Assembly (NCBI RefSeq): GCF_923077115.1
Contig: NZ_CAKLPX010000001.1
Coordinates: 992,001-1,056,000 of the forward strand
Direction of reading: 5' to 3'
DNA: 64,000 nucleotides
From: Sinobacterium norvegicum
GTDB taxonomy: Bacteria; Pseudomonadota; Gammaproteobacteria; Pseudomonadales; Sinobacteriaceae
Shown here: positions 29,677 through 38,294 of the stretch, piece after piece
Numbering within the stretch: the stretch's first letter is position 1
How the letters are laid out: every line of letters starts with the position of its first letter
The notes under the pieces: model-generated
Database searches by the model: none
Seen by the model: the letters and a program-made list of their open reading frames with translations, nothing else
Told to the model about the DNA's origin: nothing
Made by a program: the position numbers and the translations under genes

Positions 29677-30675
29677 CTACTGAACCGTTTTCTCCGGTGA
29701 CACCTGGCCATCCAATACCTTTTGGCTGACGCCGTAGTAACGCATGGTGAAGGTGAAATCCTGCCCCAGCGTATCGATATTATTGATTGCATCGGCGCCG
29801 CAGTTAAACGATACGGTGACGGTGTCATCGGCGTTCATCTGCCAGCTGTGTGAGCTAATATGGTTAACCCCTTCGATTAAATAACGCGCCTGATCGTAAG
29901 CGGTTACCGAGGTGAAGTACTTTGACTCGGGGTTGTCGAAGGTGGTGGTCAAACAGCTATTGCCATCCAACATGATGGAGTTGGTGTATTTGTTGGCAAC
30001 GTTCACCTCGGGCGACGAGCCACCCCAGCCGTTGGCGTTTTCTAGATTCCACTGATGACGATCGGTAACGTCCTTCGAGAGGCGCGGGAAGGTGTATTCA
30101 AAAACCTCGCCTCGAGTCTCGGCGGTCAACTTGGCCGTCCACTGTTCGACCTCTGCAAAGTTGTAGTTCTGCGGGGTATAGGTGCCGAATTTAAAGCTGT
30201 CATCGCTGATTTTACTCTGCGCCAGCCGCGCCGCATCCAAGCCTTTTTCGGTGCCGGTGCGATAAATCAAAAAAGCAAATTCGGTTTCAACCGGCAGCTG
30301 ATAGTCGCCCTCACCGACAATATAATGCTGACCATGACCACCCTCGGTGACCACCTGAACCGCCATATAGACGTCAGAGGCCGGAATACTAAAATTCACC
30401 TGGCCATCGACTACCTCGGTGATCACCACCGAATACAGGGTGTCATCGTTCATCTGTACCGTCGGCGCTGCCGTGCCCCGTGGCGGCAATTGTTTCATAT
30501 GGGCAATGCCCTCGTTGGCACCGAGCTTACTCCAATTGTTATAATTGCGGGCCGTCTCGGCATGGGCGAAGTTTGCCTCGGTAACAGGGATAGTGTCTGC
30601 CGCAAAGGCCGCTGGCGTTAATACCACGGCTGTTAAGGTCCACATGGCGAGTGAGCGTTGCTTAGAAGTTGTCAT
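29677..30675 (-). CDS. secreted DUF1254/DUF1214 protein
   Basis: 332 residues from MTTSKQRSLAMWTL, with a Sec signal peptide ending near AAFAADT. The N-terminal half has the DUF1254 cue MNDDTLYSVVITEV. The C-terminal part (KYFTSVTAYDQARYLIEG ... DDTVTVSFNCGA) matches DUF1214. AAGGA precedes the chosen ATG; the frame is open about 170 bases further upstream, without signal-like sequence. These domains occur together in periplasmic proteins of unknown function. It lies between the two 27-bp repeats. Confidence 0.8.
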   Translation of the reverse strand: MTTSKQRSLAMWTLTAVVLTPAAFAADTIPVTEANFAHAETARNYNNWSKLGANEGIAHMKQLPPRGTAAPTVQMNDDTLYSVVITEVVDGQVNFSIPASDVYMAVQVVTEGGHGQHYIVGEGDYQLPVETEFAFLIYRTGTEKGLDAARLAQSKISDDSFKFGTYTPQNYNFAEVEQWTAKLTAETRGEVFEYTFPRLSKDVTDRHQWNLENANGWGGSSPEVNVANKYTNSIMLDGNSCLTTTFDNPESKYFTSVTAYDQARYLIEGVNHISSHSWQMNADDTVTVSFNCGADAINNIDTLGQDFTFTMRYYGVSQKVLDGQVSPEKTVQ

Positions 30676-30844
30676 AGTCAATCCTTGAGGGCTGATAGAA
30701 GAGTAATGCTGCGAGACCTTGGCCTCTTTGACACTAATATACGGCCCCAGAGACATACGCGCCAATGCTAAAAAGTTAAGTTGATCATGCGTCCTGTGCA
30801 TATTTAGTTGACAGCACCAAGCCCACACTGAAACCGTTGAGCTC

Positions 30845-30963
30845 AACTATAATGACATAAACGTTAATGAAAACAATGACTGACGCCTGATTCCAACACA
30901 CGATATAAAGAGGTAAATACGCTATGTCGGGAGAAGAAGAAAAAAGCATTATTGAGATCGCCG
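30845..30963 (+). repeat. 5' duplicate of the region before and within the gene at 32328
   Basis: 30924-30963 is identical over 40 bases to 32328-32367 (ATGTCGGGAGAAGAAGAAAA...). The upstream 80 bases are related (ACTATAATGA-ATAA and GAAAACAATG shared). Both copies have a TATAAT -10-like hexamer, here at 30848-30853. Confidence 0.85.
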
Positions 30964-30983
30964 GATATTTAGGGTCAGAGTAA
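30924..30983 (+). pseudogene. truncated duplicate of the 32328 gene
   Basis: ATG plus 13 codons (MSGEEEKSIIEIAG) match the start of the intact gene at 32328. The frame then enters the 27-bp repeat and stops at TAA 30981. The rest of the gene is absent. The 3' loss coincides exactly with the repeat edge, as in the BCCT remnant. Confidence 0.82.
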
Positions 30984-30990
30984 AAACTAA
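30964..30990 (+). repeat. 27-bp inverted repeat, right copy
   Basis: Exact inverse of 28693-28719. It follows a truncated gene start and precedes about 175 bases without a gene (30991-31164), which include GTGTTTGAGCGCAGCGAGTT. From memory this type of sequence is common beside REP-associated transposase loci; that link is inference. Confidence 0.85.
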
Positions 30991-31164
30991 CTTCATGTCT
31001 TTACCAGCTCTTGCATTTTGCCCTATAGAAACTCGAAAAACACACCCACGCCCCCAGCAACAACACGGAAGGGTTTTATTTAAAATTGTGAGGCCGTGTT
31101 TGAGCGCAGCGAGTTGCCGATCAATCTTTCAATGAAAGCCCTGCAGTGTGTCGAGGCTACCAAA

Positions 31165-32025
31165 CTAAGGATTGGTCGCAGTAACAAACCAGGCGCTGGA
31201 GGGCGCCCAAATAGAACCATCGTCACGGGCATATTTACCAATCACATCCTGTAATGCCTCATCAACCTTGGGGCGTAACCGCTCTCCCTCCTCCCCGGCC
31301 AGACGAATAATCTCACCGGCGGGGCCAATTTCGAGGGCGAATTCGATGGCCTCTTTAATGTTGCGGCCAATACAGATATCCGAATCAAAACGCTCGAATT
31401 GAATGCGCTCAAAACCGACGGCCAGTAGCATCTCACTGACCATATCGGGGCCGGCCATAGAAAAAGGACCGGGGCCGCAATGCACGGCATCGGTTTCATC
31501 ATGGGAGATCACCGGTACAATTTCCTTTACACAGCACTCGGCATCATAAAGCCAGGGGTTATCCTCTCGCTTTCGCCACACCACTTGGGTGAAGGTGCCA
31601 CCGGGTTTCAAGGACTGGCGAATATTGCTCATGGCGCGGCCGGGGAAATTAAAAAACATGGTGCCAAAGCGGGCGAAAGCCTCATCATAGGGGCCGCCCA
31701 AATCATCGGCCTCTACATCGGCGACAAAGAAGCTAACATTATCGACCCGCTCTTCGGTGGCCATCTTGTTACATTCTGCGATAAAGTTGGCGGCGCAATC
31801 CACCCCCCGGGCAGAGCCGCCATCGCGCAGGGTTTTGGCGATCTGGATGGTGCAGTCACCAAAGCCACAACCGACATCGAGAACACTGGCCCCTTTGGCA
31901 TATTGATGGCGTTTTAGCGCCTCCTCACTGATCGCGGCATAACCCTCAATAAACAAGTATTTAAAGCGGGTGAATTTTTCAAACAGTACCGTATTCCAAG
32001 CTTCGATGACAATATCATTACTCAT
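31165..32025 (-). CDS. class I SAM-dependent methyltransferase
   Basis: 286 residues from MSNDIVIEAWNTV, preceded by AAGGAG. Rossmann-fold SAM motif I is VLDVGCGFGDCTIQIAKTL (about residues 47-65). Then come GVDCAANFIAECNKMA, VADVEADDLG and FDEAFARFGTMFF-like motifs typical of UbiE/ArsM-like small-molecule methyltransferases. The C-terminal 130 residues are less conserved. Substrate not predictable. Separated from the 32328 gene by a divergent intergenic region. Confidence 0.88.
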   Translation of the reverse strand: MSNDIVIEAWNTVLFEKFTRFKYLFIEGYAAISEEALKRHQYAKGASVLDVGCGFGDCTIQIAKTLRDGGSARGVDCAANFIAECNKMATEERVDNVSFFVADVEADDLGGPYDEAFARFGTMFFNFPGRAMSNIRQSLKPGGTFTQVVWRKREDNPWLYDAECCVKEIVPVISHDETDAVHCGPGPFSMAGPDMVSEMLLAVGFERIQFERFDSDICIGRNIKEAIEFALEIGPAGEIIRLAGEEGERLRPKVDEALQDVIGKYARDDGSIWAPSSAWFVTATNP

Positions 32026-32261
32026 ACTCAACTCCTTGTAATACCACGACACAGCCAGAACAAGCCATCGCCCCACCCCCAAAGTTTAGCCATCCGTGCT
32101 GAAACTGCACGCTATAGACTGCCAGCAACAGCGACATGGCTATGTTCCGTATGCCCCCTAATCGGTCACAAAAACCATAATACGAAGGGATTGATAGATG
32201 GTGTCGATCGACTTAAGCTCGTACCGGCTCCGACACGCCATGTTCAGCCCACACGCTCGAC

Positions 32262-32267
32262 TATAAT
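32262..32267 (+). promoter_or_regulatory. candidate -10 element of the 32328 gene
   Basis: TATAAT 66 bases before the ATG. It is conserved in the truncated upstream duplicate (30848-30853), which supports it as functional. No good -35 hexamer is visible. Confidence 0.5.
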
Positions 32268-32327
32268 GAGATAAGCGCTACTGGAAACAATGCCAAGCAA
32301 ATAGCCAACAGTCAGGGTGACTATCGT

Positions 32328-32777
32328 ATGTCGGGAGAAGAAGAAAAAAGCATTATTGAGATCGCCGTATGCCGAGAGTTTTTAACCCGCCTAGGGAAAC
32401 AGGTTGGCGAGAAAGACATTCGCAAAGGCGACCCTCATCAGGGTGAGCCTGACATCTATTATCAAAATGATTACCAGCAAATCTATATCGAGCTGGCCGA
32501 GATATGCTCACCAGACATTGCCGCAGGTATTGCAAACAGCCGCACCGAGGCGACATTGTCACACGATACCGCGATCAAAACCGTTGAAAATAAATTGAGA
32601 AAACACTATCACGTTGACCGTTCGATTGAGCTTTTGCTCTACACCGCCGGCAGGACAGCGTTGAGTCAGCAAGCCATTGCCGACAAACTGGCCCCGATAC
32701 TGGTCGATGGCTTGGGCCCCTTTGAGAAAGTATGGCTGATGGCTGAGTCCGTTATATTGCTGGCCAGTCACGACTAA
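32328..32777 (+). CDS. hypothetical protein, possibly PD-(D/E)XK-like
   Basis: 149 residues, no signal peptide or membrane segment. Not a family I recognise with confidence. GEPDIYY (P41-D42) followed by QIYIELAEI (E55) resembles the spacing of motifs II and III in PD-(D/E)XK nuclease-like domains, but the Lys is missing, so catalysis is doubtful. The promoter and first 13 codons are duplicated at 30924, so this gene once existed in tandem or was copied. It is the last gene of the accessory stretch. Confidence 0.65.
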   Translation: MSGEEEKSIIEIAVCREFLTRLGKQVGEKDIRKGDPHQGEPDIYYQNDYQQIYIELAEICSPDIAAGIANSRTEATLSHDTAIKTVENKLRKHYHVDRSIELLLYTAGRTALSQQAIADKLAPILVDGLGPFEKVWLMAESVILLASHD

Positions 32778-32802
32778 CCAGCACAATCGCCAACTGAAAG
32801 AT

Positions 32803-33123
32803 TTACTTGTCGGCCTTGCTACCGCCCAAACACTCTGGCGAGTCGGCCACGGTTTGCTCCCGGGCAAGCCACTCGCTGTCGGTAAAAGTAAACAGCGACA
32901 ACGCATGCACCTCACCGGCTAATTCTTCTTGTAACAGACCATAAACCAATTGATGACGCCCTACCTGGCGCTTACCGTCGAAGCTGTCGCTGACCACAAC
33001 CACCTTAAAATGGGTCTCGGAGTTTGGCGGCACACTGTGCATATGGGATTCGTTAATCACCTCGAGGTGGCTCGGTGATAAACCACTGTTAAGCTTCTGC
33101 TCGATGGTCTGCTGAATTTTCAT
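32803..33123 (-). CDS. bolA: BolA-family protein
   Basis: About 106 residues. Shows the BolA fold: MKIQQTIEQKLNSGLSPSHLEVINES, then HFKVVVVSDSFDGKRQVGRHQLVYGLL with the conserved (V)GRHQ-VY segment, and EVHALSLFTFTDSEW. The invariant His for Fe-S partnership with monothiol glutaredoxins is present. The start could also be 4 codons upstream (33135). BolA proteins affect iron-sulfur handling, cell shape and stress response. Confidence 0.93.
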   Translation of the reverse strand: MKIQQTIEQKLNSGLSPSHLEVINESHMHSVPPNSETHFKVVVVSDSFDGKRQVGRHQLVYGLLQEELAGEVHALSLFTFTDSEWLAREQTVADSPECLGGSKADK

Positions 33124-33209
33124 GGTCATGTCCAAGGCTTGCTAAATAGACTCAATTATCCCCCAGCCAAGCGGGTTTAACAATCGACGATTGCTTAACC
33201 CCCACCGAC

Positions 33210-33239
33210 AAAAAAGCCGGCACAATGGCCGGCTTTTTT
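33210..33239 (-). terminator. terminator of thiolase/FadJ-like operon
   Basis: AAAAAAGCCGGC / GCCGGCTTTTTT with loop ACAATG, 15 bases past the FadJ-like stop. Confidence 0.93.
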
Positions 33240-33254
33240 AGTGAAGGTTAGCGG

Positions 33255-35414
33255 TTATAAAAACAGCTCACCTTTTTCGGCTTTCTCGATCAACAACTCT
33301 GGCACGGCAAACACGTCACCGTATTGCTGGTGTAGATACTGAGCGCGCTCAACAAAGGCTTTTAGGCCGTAGGCGTTGATGGCCTGTAGTGCACCACCGG
33401 TTTGAGCGGGGAAACCAATACCCATAATAGAACCAATATTAGCATCGGCAACAGAGGTGATGACACCTTCCTCCATGGCACGAACGGCTTCCAGACTTTG
33501 ACAGAACACTAAACGATCCTTGATATCCTGATAGGGAATCTCGGTATAACCGTTAGGAGCGAAGGCTTCTTTGAGGCCTGACCAGATGCGTTTCTTACCG
33601 CCTTCTGGGTACTCGTAGTAACCGCCGCCGTGGATCTTACCCTTGCGGCCAAACTCATTGACCATGCGGTCGACAACACGAGACGCCGCATTATCAGCCA
33701 TGGGCTTACCCTGTGCTTCGGCATCGGCCTTAAGCTGCTGGCCATTCTTGTAAGCGGTCTCTTGGCTGATCTCATCAATCGCCGCCAAGGTGCCGACTGG
33801 CGAGCCATTGTCACGGGCTGCGCTTTCGATTAGCACAGGATTAAGACCCTGCTCCAGCATCTCAGCACCCTGTGAAATAGTGGTGGCAATGGTGCGGGTG
33901 GTGAAGAAACCTGGGCCATCGTTAACAACAATCGGTGTCTTGCCCAGCTTCTGAGAGATATCGAAGGCAACTGCGAGGGCACGATCCGAGGTCTTGTCAC
34001 CGCGGATGATCTCAACCAGTGGCATTTTCTCAGCGGGGCTGAAGAAGTGCATACCGATAAAGTTATCGGCGCGGCCAGAGGCCTCAGCCAATTCAGTAAT
34101 CGGCAAAGCAGAGGTGTTAGAGGCAAAAATACAATCTGGGCCAACAACCGCTTCCGTCTCCTTGGTCACCGCCGCTTTAACATCACGGTTTTCAAATACC
34201 GCTTCGATCACCAGATCGCAGCCGGCCAAATCAGCATAATCGGCTGTCGCCTGGATGCGAGCGAGGTATTCCGTCGCCTGCTCTTCGGTGACACGGCGCT
34301 GCTTCTTGAATGAAGCTGCGGCATAGGCCAAGCCCTTATCAGCGTTTTCTTGGCTGATGTCTTTGAGTACCACATCGATACCGGCTTTCGATGCCGCGAC
34401 GGCAATACCGGCACCCATCTGACCGGCACCAAGAATACCGAGCTTCTTAACAACGGTCTTATCGATGCCATCTGGACGGCTGGCACCCTTGTTCAAGGCT
34501 TCCATCTGTACGAAGAAAGCCATCATCATGTTGCGAGCAACCTGATCGGTCAGCAGTTTGAGGAAGTAGCGACCTTCGATTGCCTGTGCGGTATCAAAAT
34601 CGACACGGGCTGAATCGACGATACAGGCGAAGATTGCCTGTTGTGCTGGCATCAAACCCTTGGTCTGCGCCATCACGTTTGAAGGGCCGAAGAACATCAG
34701 GCCTTGAACACCCTGGTCCTTCGAGTTGGCGTCGCCACCGGGCATCTGGTAATCGGCCTTATCCCAGACCTGAACCGCTTCCGGGTTGGCCTTGATCCAG
34801 GCCTTGGCCTTCGCCGCTAGCTCTTCTTCTGAATCAACCAACTCATCGACAATACCTGCTTCCAAGGCTTTCTCTGCCTTCAGGCGCTTGCCCTGGCTGA
34901 TCAGGCCGATAGACTCTTGCATACCGATAAGACGGGTCAGACGCACCACACCACCAGCACCGGGCATCAAACCAATCATCGCCTCTGGCAGACCGACCTG
35001 AATACCCTTAACAGCAACACGGTAATGACACGACAGCGCAATTTCAAAACCACCACCCAGTGCCGGGCCATTCATCCCCACGGCAACAGGAACACCGAGG
35101 GTTTCCAGCTCGCGGAGTGGCGCCTTAACATCCATCAGCGCACTATACATACGGGCTTTCTCTTCCGCAGGCATGTCGAGATCCATTGCTAGCATCTCGG
35201 TAATATCACCACCGGCGAAGAACTGACCCGGCTTACCAGAACGCACATAAACACCGGTGACGCTGCCGTCGGCAATCATTGCCTTGATATCGACCAAGGC
35301 CTGTTTCATCGCCACTTCATAGTCGGCGCCCATAGTGTTAACAGCTTTACCTGGCTGGTCAAAAATCAGCTCGACAATACCATCACTGTCTTTTTCTAAA
35401 CGAATATAACTCAT
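33255..35414 (-). CDS. fadJ: multifunctional enoyl-CoA hydratase/3-hydroxyacyl-CoA dehydrogenase (FadJ/FadB-type)
   Basis: 719-residue beta-oxidation enzyme. The N-terminal crotonase domain (1-190) has oxyanion segments FFAGGDITEM and GMNGPALGGGFEIALS plus the catalytic Glu region GLPEAMIGLMPGAGG. The NAD-binding domain has KLGILGAGQMGAGIAVAA (about 330), and the 3-hydroxyacyl-CoA dehydrogenase part has IGMHFFSPAEKMPLVEII with the catalytic His. AAGGAG precedes the ATG. Downstream of the thiolase gene in one operon; together they run three steps of fatty-acid degradation. FadJ versus FadB assignment is approximate. Confidence 0.95.
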   Translation of the reverse strand: MSYIRLEKDSDGIVELIFDQPGKAVNTMGADYEVAMKQALVDIKAMIADGSVTGVYVRSGKPGQFFAGGDITEMLAMDLDMPAEEKARMYSALMDVKAPLRELETLGVPVAVGMNGPALGGGFEIALSCHYRVAVKGIQVGLPEAMIGLMPGAGGVVRLTRLIGMQESIGLISQGKRLKAEKALEAGIVDELVDSEEELAAKAKAWIKANPEAVQVWDKADYQMPGGDANSKDQGVQGLMFFGPSNVMAQTKGLMPAQQAIFACIVDSARVDFDTAQAIEGRYFLKLLTDQVARNMMMAFFVQMEALNKGASRPDGIDKTVVKKLGILGAGQMGAGIAVAASKAGIDVVLKDISQENADKGLAYAAASFKKQRRVTEEQATEYLARIQATADYADLAGCDLVIEAVFENRDVKAAVTKETEAVVGPDCIFASNTSALPITELAEASGRADNFIGMHFFSPAEKMPLVEIIRGDKTSDRALAVAFDISQKLGKTPIVVNDGPGFFTTRTIATTISQGAEMLEQGLNPVLIESAARDNGSPVGTLAAIDEISQETAYKNGQQLKADAEAQGKPMADNAASRVVDRMVNEFGRKGKIHGGGYYEYPEGGKKRIWSGLKEAFAPNGYTEIPYQDIKDRLVFCQSLEAVRAMEEGVITSVADANIGSIMGIGFPAQTGGALQAINAYGLKAFVERAQYLHQQYGDVFAVPELLIEKAEKGELFL

Positions 35415-35488
35415 TGATACACTCCTTAAACACTCAACCAGTCTGACGATTTACTGCTGGTGAGGCTCAATATTCATCGGACTATTAA

Positions 35489-36691
35489 TTAAACACGCTC
35501 AATAATGGTGGCAATACCGATACCGCCGCCGGCACACAATGTCACCAGACCACGCTTGAGGTTACGGCGCTCAAGCTCGTCCAGTAAGGTGCCCAAAATC
35601 ATTGCACCGGTGGCGCCGATAGGGTGGCCCATGGCAATCGCGCCGCCGTTGACGTTCAACTTATCAGAAGGAATATCGAGTTCTTTCTGGAAACGTAAAA
35701 CAACAGAGGCGAAGGCTTCGTTTAGCTCGAACAAGTCGATATCGTCAACCGTTAAGCCGGCCTTATCCAATGCCTTTTGGGCAGCGGGTGCTGGACCTGT
35801 CAGCATAATGGTAGGCTCGGTGCCAACCAGCGCGGTAGAGATAATCTTGGCGCGTGGTGTCAAGCCCTGCTCTTCACCGGCCTTCTTGTTACCGATCAGT
35901 ACCAGTGCAGCACCATCAACAATGCCCGACGAGTTACCTGGCGTATGGAAGTTTTCAATCTCCTCAACCGCAGGATACTTCAGCTTTGCTACTTCGCCGT
36001 GACCAAAGTCGTTAAACATCTTAAATGAGGGGTTTAGCTTGGCCAAGCCTTCCTGCGTGGTGCCAGGACGGATGAACTCATCGTGATCCAAAATCGTCAC
36101 ACCATTGAAATCTTTCACCGGCACAATCGATTTAAAATAGCCATTCTCTTGGGCGTAAGCCGCGCGCTGTTGTGACTGCACGGCGTAAGCGTCAATTTCT
36201 TCACGGGTAAAACCATCGATGGTGGCCAATAAATCGGCACCCAAACCCTGGTTGATGAAGTGGGTGTTCATTGAGATCCATGGATCGCCCTGACAGCCAC
36301 CCGAGGCGCCAATGCCGAGACGAGACATTGATTCAACACCGCCGGCACAGACCAGATCTTCGAAGCCGGAAGCAACTTTCGCCGCCGCCATATTCACGGC
36401 GTCTAGGCCGCCAGCGCAGTAACGATGCAATTGCGCGCCGGTGGTGATGTCATCCCAGCTCGAATGAATCAGGGCAACCTTGGTAATGTTCTGGCCCTGT
36501 TCATTAACAGGCTCGCCGGTGGCCATGATGACGTCTTCAACCTTGGTCGTATCAAGATTGTTACGCTCTTTCATCGCCTCGAGTACATTAACCGCCAAAT
36601 CAACTGGCTTCACTTCATACAGGCTGCCACCTGCCTTACCTTTACCGCGTGGAGTGCGGATCGCATCGTAAATAAACGCTTCGTTAGTCAT
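35489..36691 (-). CDS. fadI: acetyl-CoA C-acyltransferase (thiolase)
   Basis: 400-residue thiolase cleaving 3-ketoacyl-CoA to acetyl-CoA and a shortened acyl-CoA. The nucleophilic Cys lies in [14 protein letters not shown] (about residue 92). C-terminal active-site motifs are [17 protein letters not shown] and [16 protein letters not shown]. Partner of the FadJ-like enzyme 74 bases downstream. The symbol is by analogy with fadIJ. The 294 bases upstream (36692-36985) hold no gene and no operator I can identify. Confidence 0.94.
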   Translation of the reverse strand: MTNEAFIYDAIRTPRGKGKAGGSLYEVKPVDLAVNVLEAMKERNNLDTTKVEDVIMATGEPVNEQGQNITKVALIHSSWDDITTGAQLHRYCAGGLDAVNMAAAKVASGFEDLVCAGGVESMSRLGIGASGGCQGDPWISMNTHFINQGLGADLLATIDGFTREEIDAYAVQSQQRAAYAQENGYFKSIVPVKDFNGVTILDHDEFIRPGTTQEGLAKLNPSFKMFNDFGHGEVAKLKYPAVEEIENFHTPGNSSGIVDGAALVLIGNKKAGEEQGLTPRAKIISTALVGTEPTIMLTGPAPAAQKALDKAGLTVDDIDLFELNEAFASVVLRFQKELDIPSDKLNVNGGAIAMGHPIGATGAMILGTLLDELERRNLKRGLVTLCAGGGIGIATIIERV

Positions 36692-36985
36692 CTGCTTTCA
36701 CTCTTTTTATTCGACTGCTTAAACAATAAGAAGCCTATCCGACGACAACACCCGCAGGTCTGCCGCCATCCAAATATCTCTTATGCAGCAGATTATCTCA
36801 GTGAGCATGCAAAACAATAACAAAACGCGTCAACTTGACTGGCAAAATTGACCACTATGGGCTGGTGTCACCCAGCAAGGGCAGGAAATAGGTGCGTTTG
36901 GCGACTGCTAGCCGCGTTGCGGTCCGTTAATGTCCGCTGCCATTAGCAGCTAATCATCTTCGGGTACGCTTTATCTCTCACGCTA

Positions 36986-38053
36986 CTAGGGCGCTGAAGG
37001 TTGTTCAGCGTCTGGTTCGGCGAATAACTCACGACTGCGGTATTCACCGGGTGGCATACCCGTCCACTTCTTAAAGGAGCGATGAAAGGCGCTGGGATCA
37101 GTAAAGCCCATTAACACGGCAACGGCGTTGATCGACAAATCGGGGCGGCTTAAATAGGCAATGGCAGCGTCACGACGACACTCATCCTTAAGCTGCTGAA
37201 AAGTTTTCCCCTCCCGCTTGAGACGACGGCGCAGAGTCGGTGCCGACATGTTCAGTGCCCCGGTAATCTCTTCAAAGCTGGGAAAACCCTGGCTGAAATC
37301 ATGGCCAATCAGCGCCCTCACCTGGGCAATCAAACCGGTGTCACTGGCCTTGGATGGCATTACGATTAGCTGATAGGGTGCGGTGCGTAAAAACTCTTTT
37401 AAGGATTGCTCGGTGTGTACCAGTGACCAACTGAGGCAGCTGGCATCGAAGACCATTACATTTTGACTGTGATTAAACGTCACCGGGCAACCAAAGAGTT
37501 CTTCATAGCGCTGGCTGTTTTCCGGCGGACCCGCCTGAAACTGCACCTCTTGCAGCTCCAACGTTCTGCCGGTCAGCCAGCCACAAAAACGGTGCCACAT
37601 CGAGAGGCCATAGGCATCGGTTGCCTGTACTGACTTATCGGGCTCCTTACTCGGCTCAACATAACCGACAATCGCCACATCACCCTGTATTTCGAGGGTT
37701 AATTCGGCCTGTGCATTGAAAAAAATTCGGAAAAAATCACTGGCTCGACGCAGTGCCTTACCAAGGTTTTCGCTGTGAATAATGGCATAGCACATCATTC
37801 TAAAGGCACCGGGGGTAAAACCACGCCCCAGGCGAATGCCAAAGCTTTCATCCTGCAACAGGCTGAGAATCAGCTGATAGAGCTTGCTGTATTGCAACGC
37901 CGACATCTCATCGTGATAGTTGGCCGCCTGTTCATCGTTGGGATCAAAATCGACGCCTGCTTCCAGCAAAATACCCTCGATGGGGTAGCCTTTCTCGGTG
38001 ATCAGCTTCAATAGTGATCGGGCATATTTTGTCGGGACGTTATCGACACTCAT
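36986..38053 (-). CDS. AraC-family transcriptional regulator
   Basis: 355 residues. The N-terminal half (about 20-210) matches the arabinose-binding-like domain of the OruR/ArgR-type AraC subgroup (SFGIRLGRGFTPGAFRMMCYAI). The C-terminal 100 residues have the two-helix-turn-helix AraC DNA-binding domain: MSAPTLRRRLKREGKTFQQL and AVLMGFTDPSAFHRSFKKWTGMPPGEYR. It lies upstream of and in the same direction as the thiolase/FadJ pair, so it may control fatty-acid or related catabolism; effector unknown. Confidence 0.94.
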   Translation of the reverse strand: MSVDNVPTKYARSLLKLITEKGYPIEGILLEAGVDFDPNDEQAANYHDEMSALQYSKLYQLILSLLQDESFGIRLGRGFTPGAFRMMCYAIIHSENLGKALRRASDFFRIFFNAQAELTLEIQGDVAIVGYVEPSKEPDKSVQATDAYGLSMWHRFCGWLTGRTLELQEVQFQAGPPENSQRYEELFGCPVTFNHSQNVMVFDASCLSWSLVHTEQSLKEFLRTAPYQLIVMPSKASDTGLIAQVRALIGHDFSQGFPSFEEITGALNMSAPTLRRRLKREGKTFQQLKDECRRDAAIAYLSRPDLSINAVAVLMGFTDPSAFHRSFKKWTGMPPGEYRSRELFAEPDAEQPSAP

Positions 38054-38118
38054 AACACGAAAAACCTGTCTTATATGACGCAGTTAAGTAGCAAAACCTC
38101 TGTGATACTAACACTAAC

Positions 38119-38153
38119 AAAAACGATCAAAAAGGGTTTTAGTGATCGTTTTT
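38119..38153. repeat. 11-bp inverted repeat between divergent genes
   Basis: AAAAACGATCA (38119-38129) and TGATCGTTTTT (38143-38153) around a 13-base centre, in the gap between the AraC-type gene and the hypothetical gene at 38295. Candidate operator; it also resembles a terminator but no gene ends here. Confidence 0.6.
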
Positions 38154-38294
38154 GACTGATGGCACACAAACTCGCTGACCCGCGCAAAGCGACACGCTTC
38201 ACATTCTCGTACTATTACCTTGAGCAGGGATTAATGCTATGGTTTACAATTAGATGTAGGTATTACATCACGACTAAGTCAGAAAGAGGTTGGC

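Noticed and set aside
30676-30846. Upstream extension of the DUF1254/1214 gene
   Set aside because: The signal peptide and AAGGA site fix the start at 30675; the extension has no signal-like or domain sequence.
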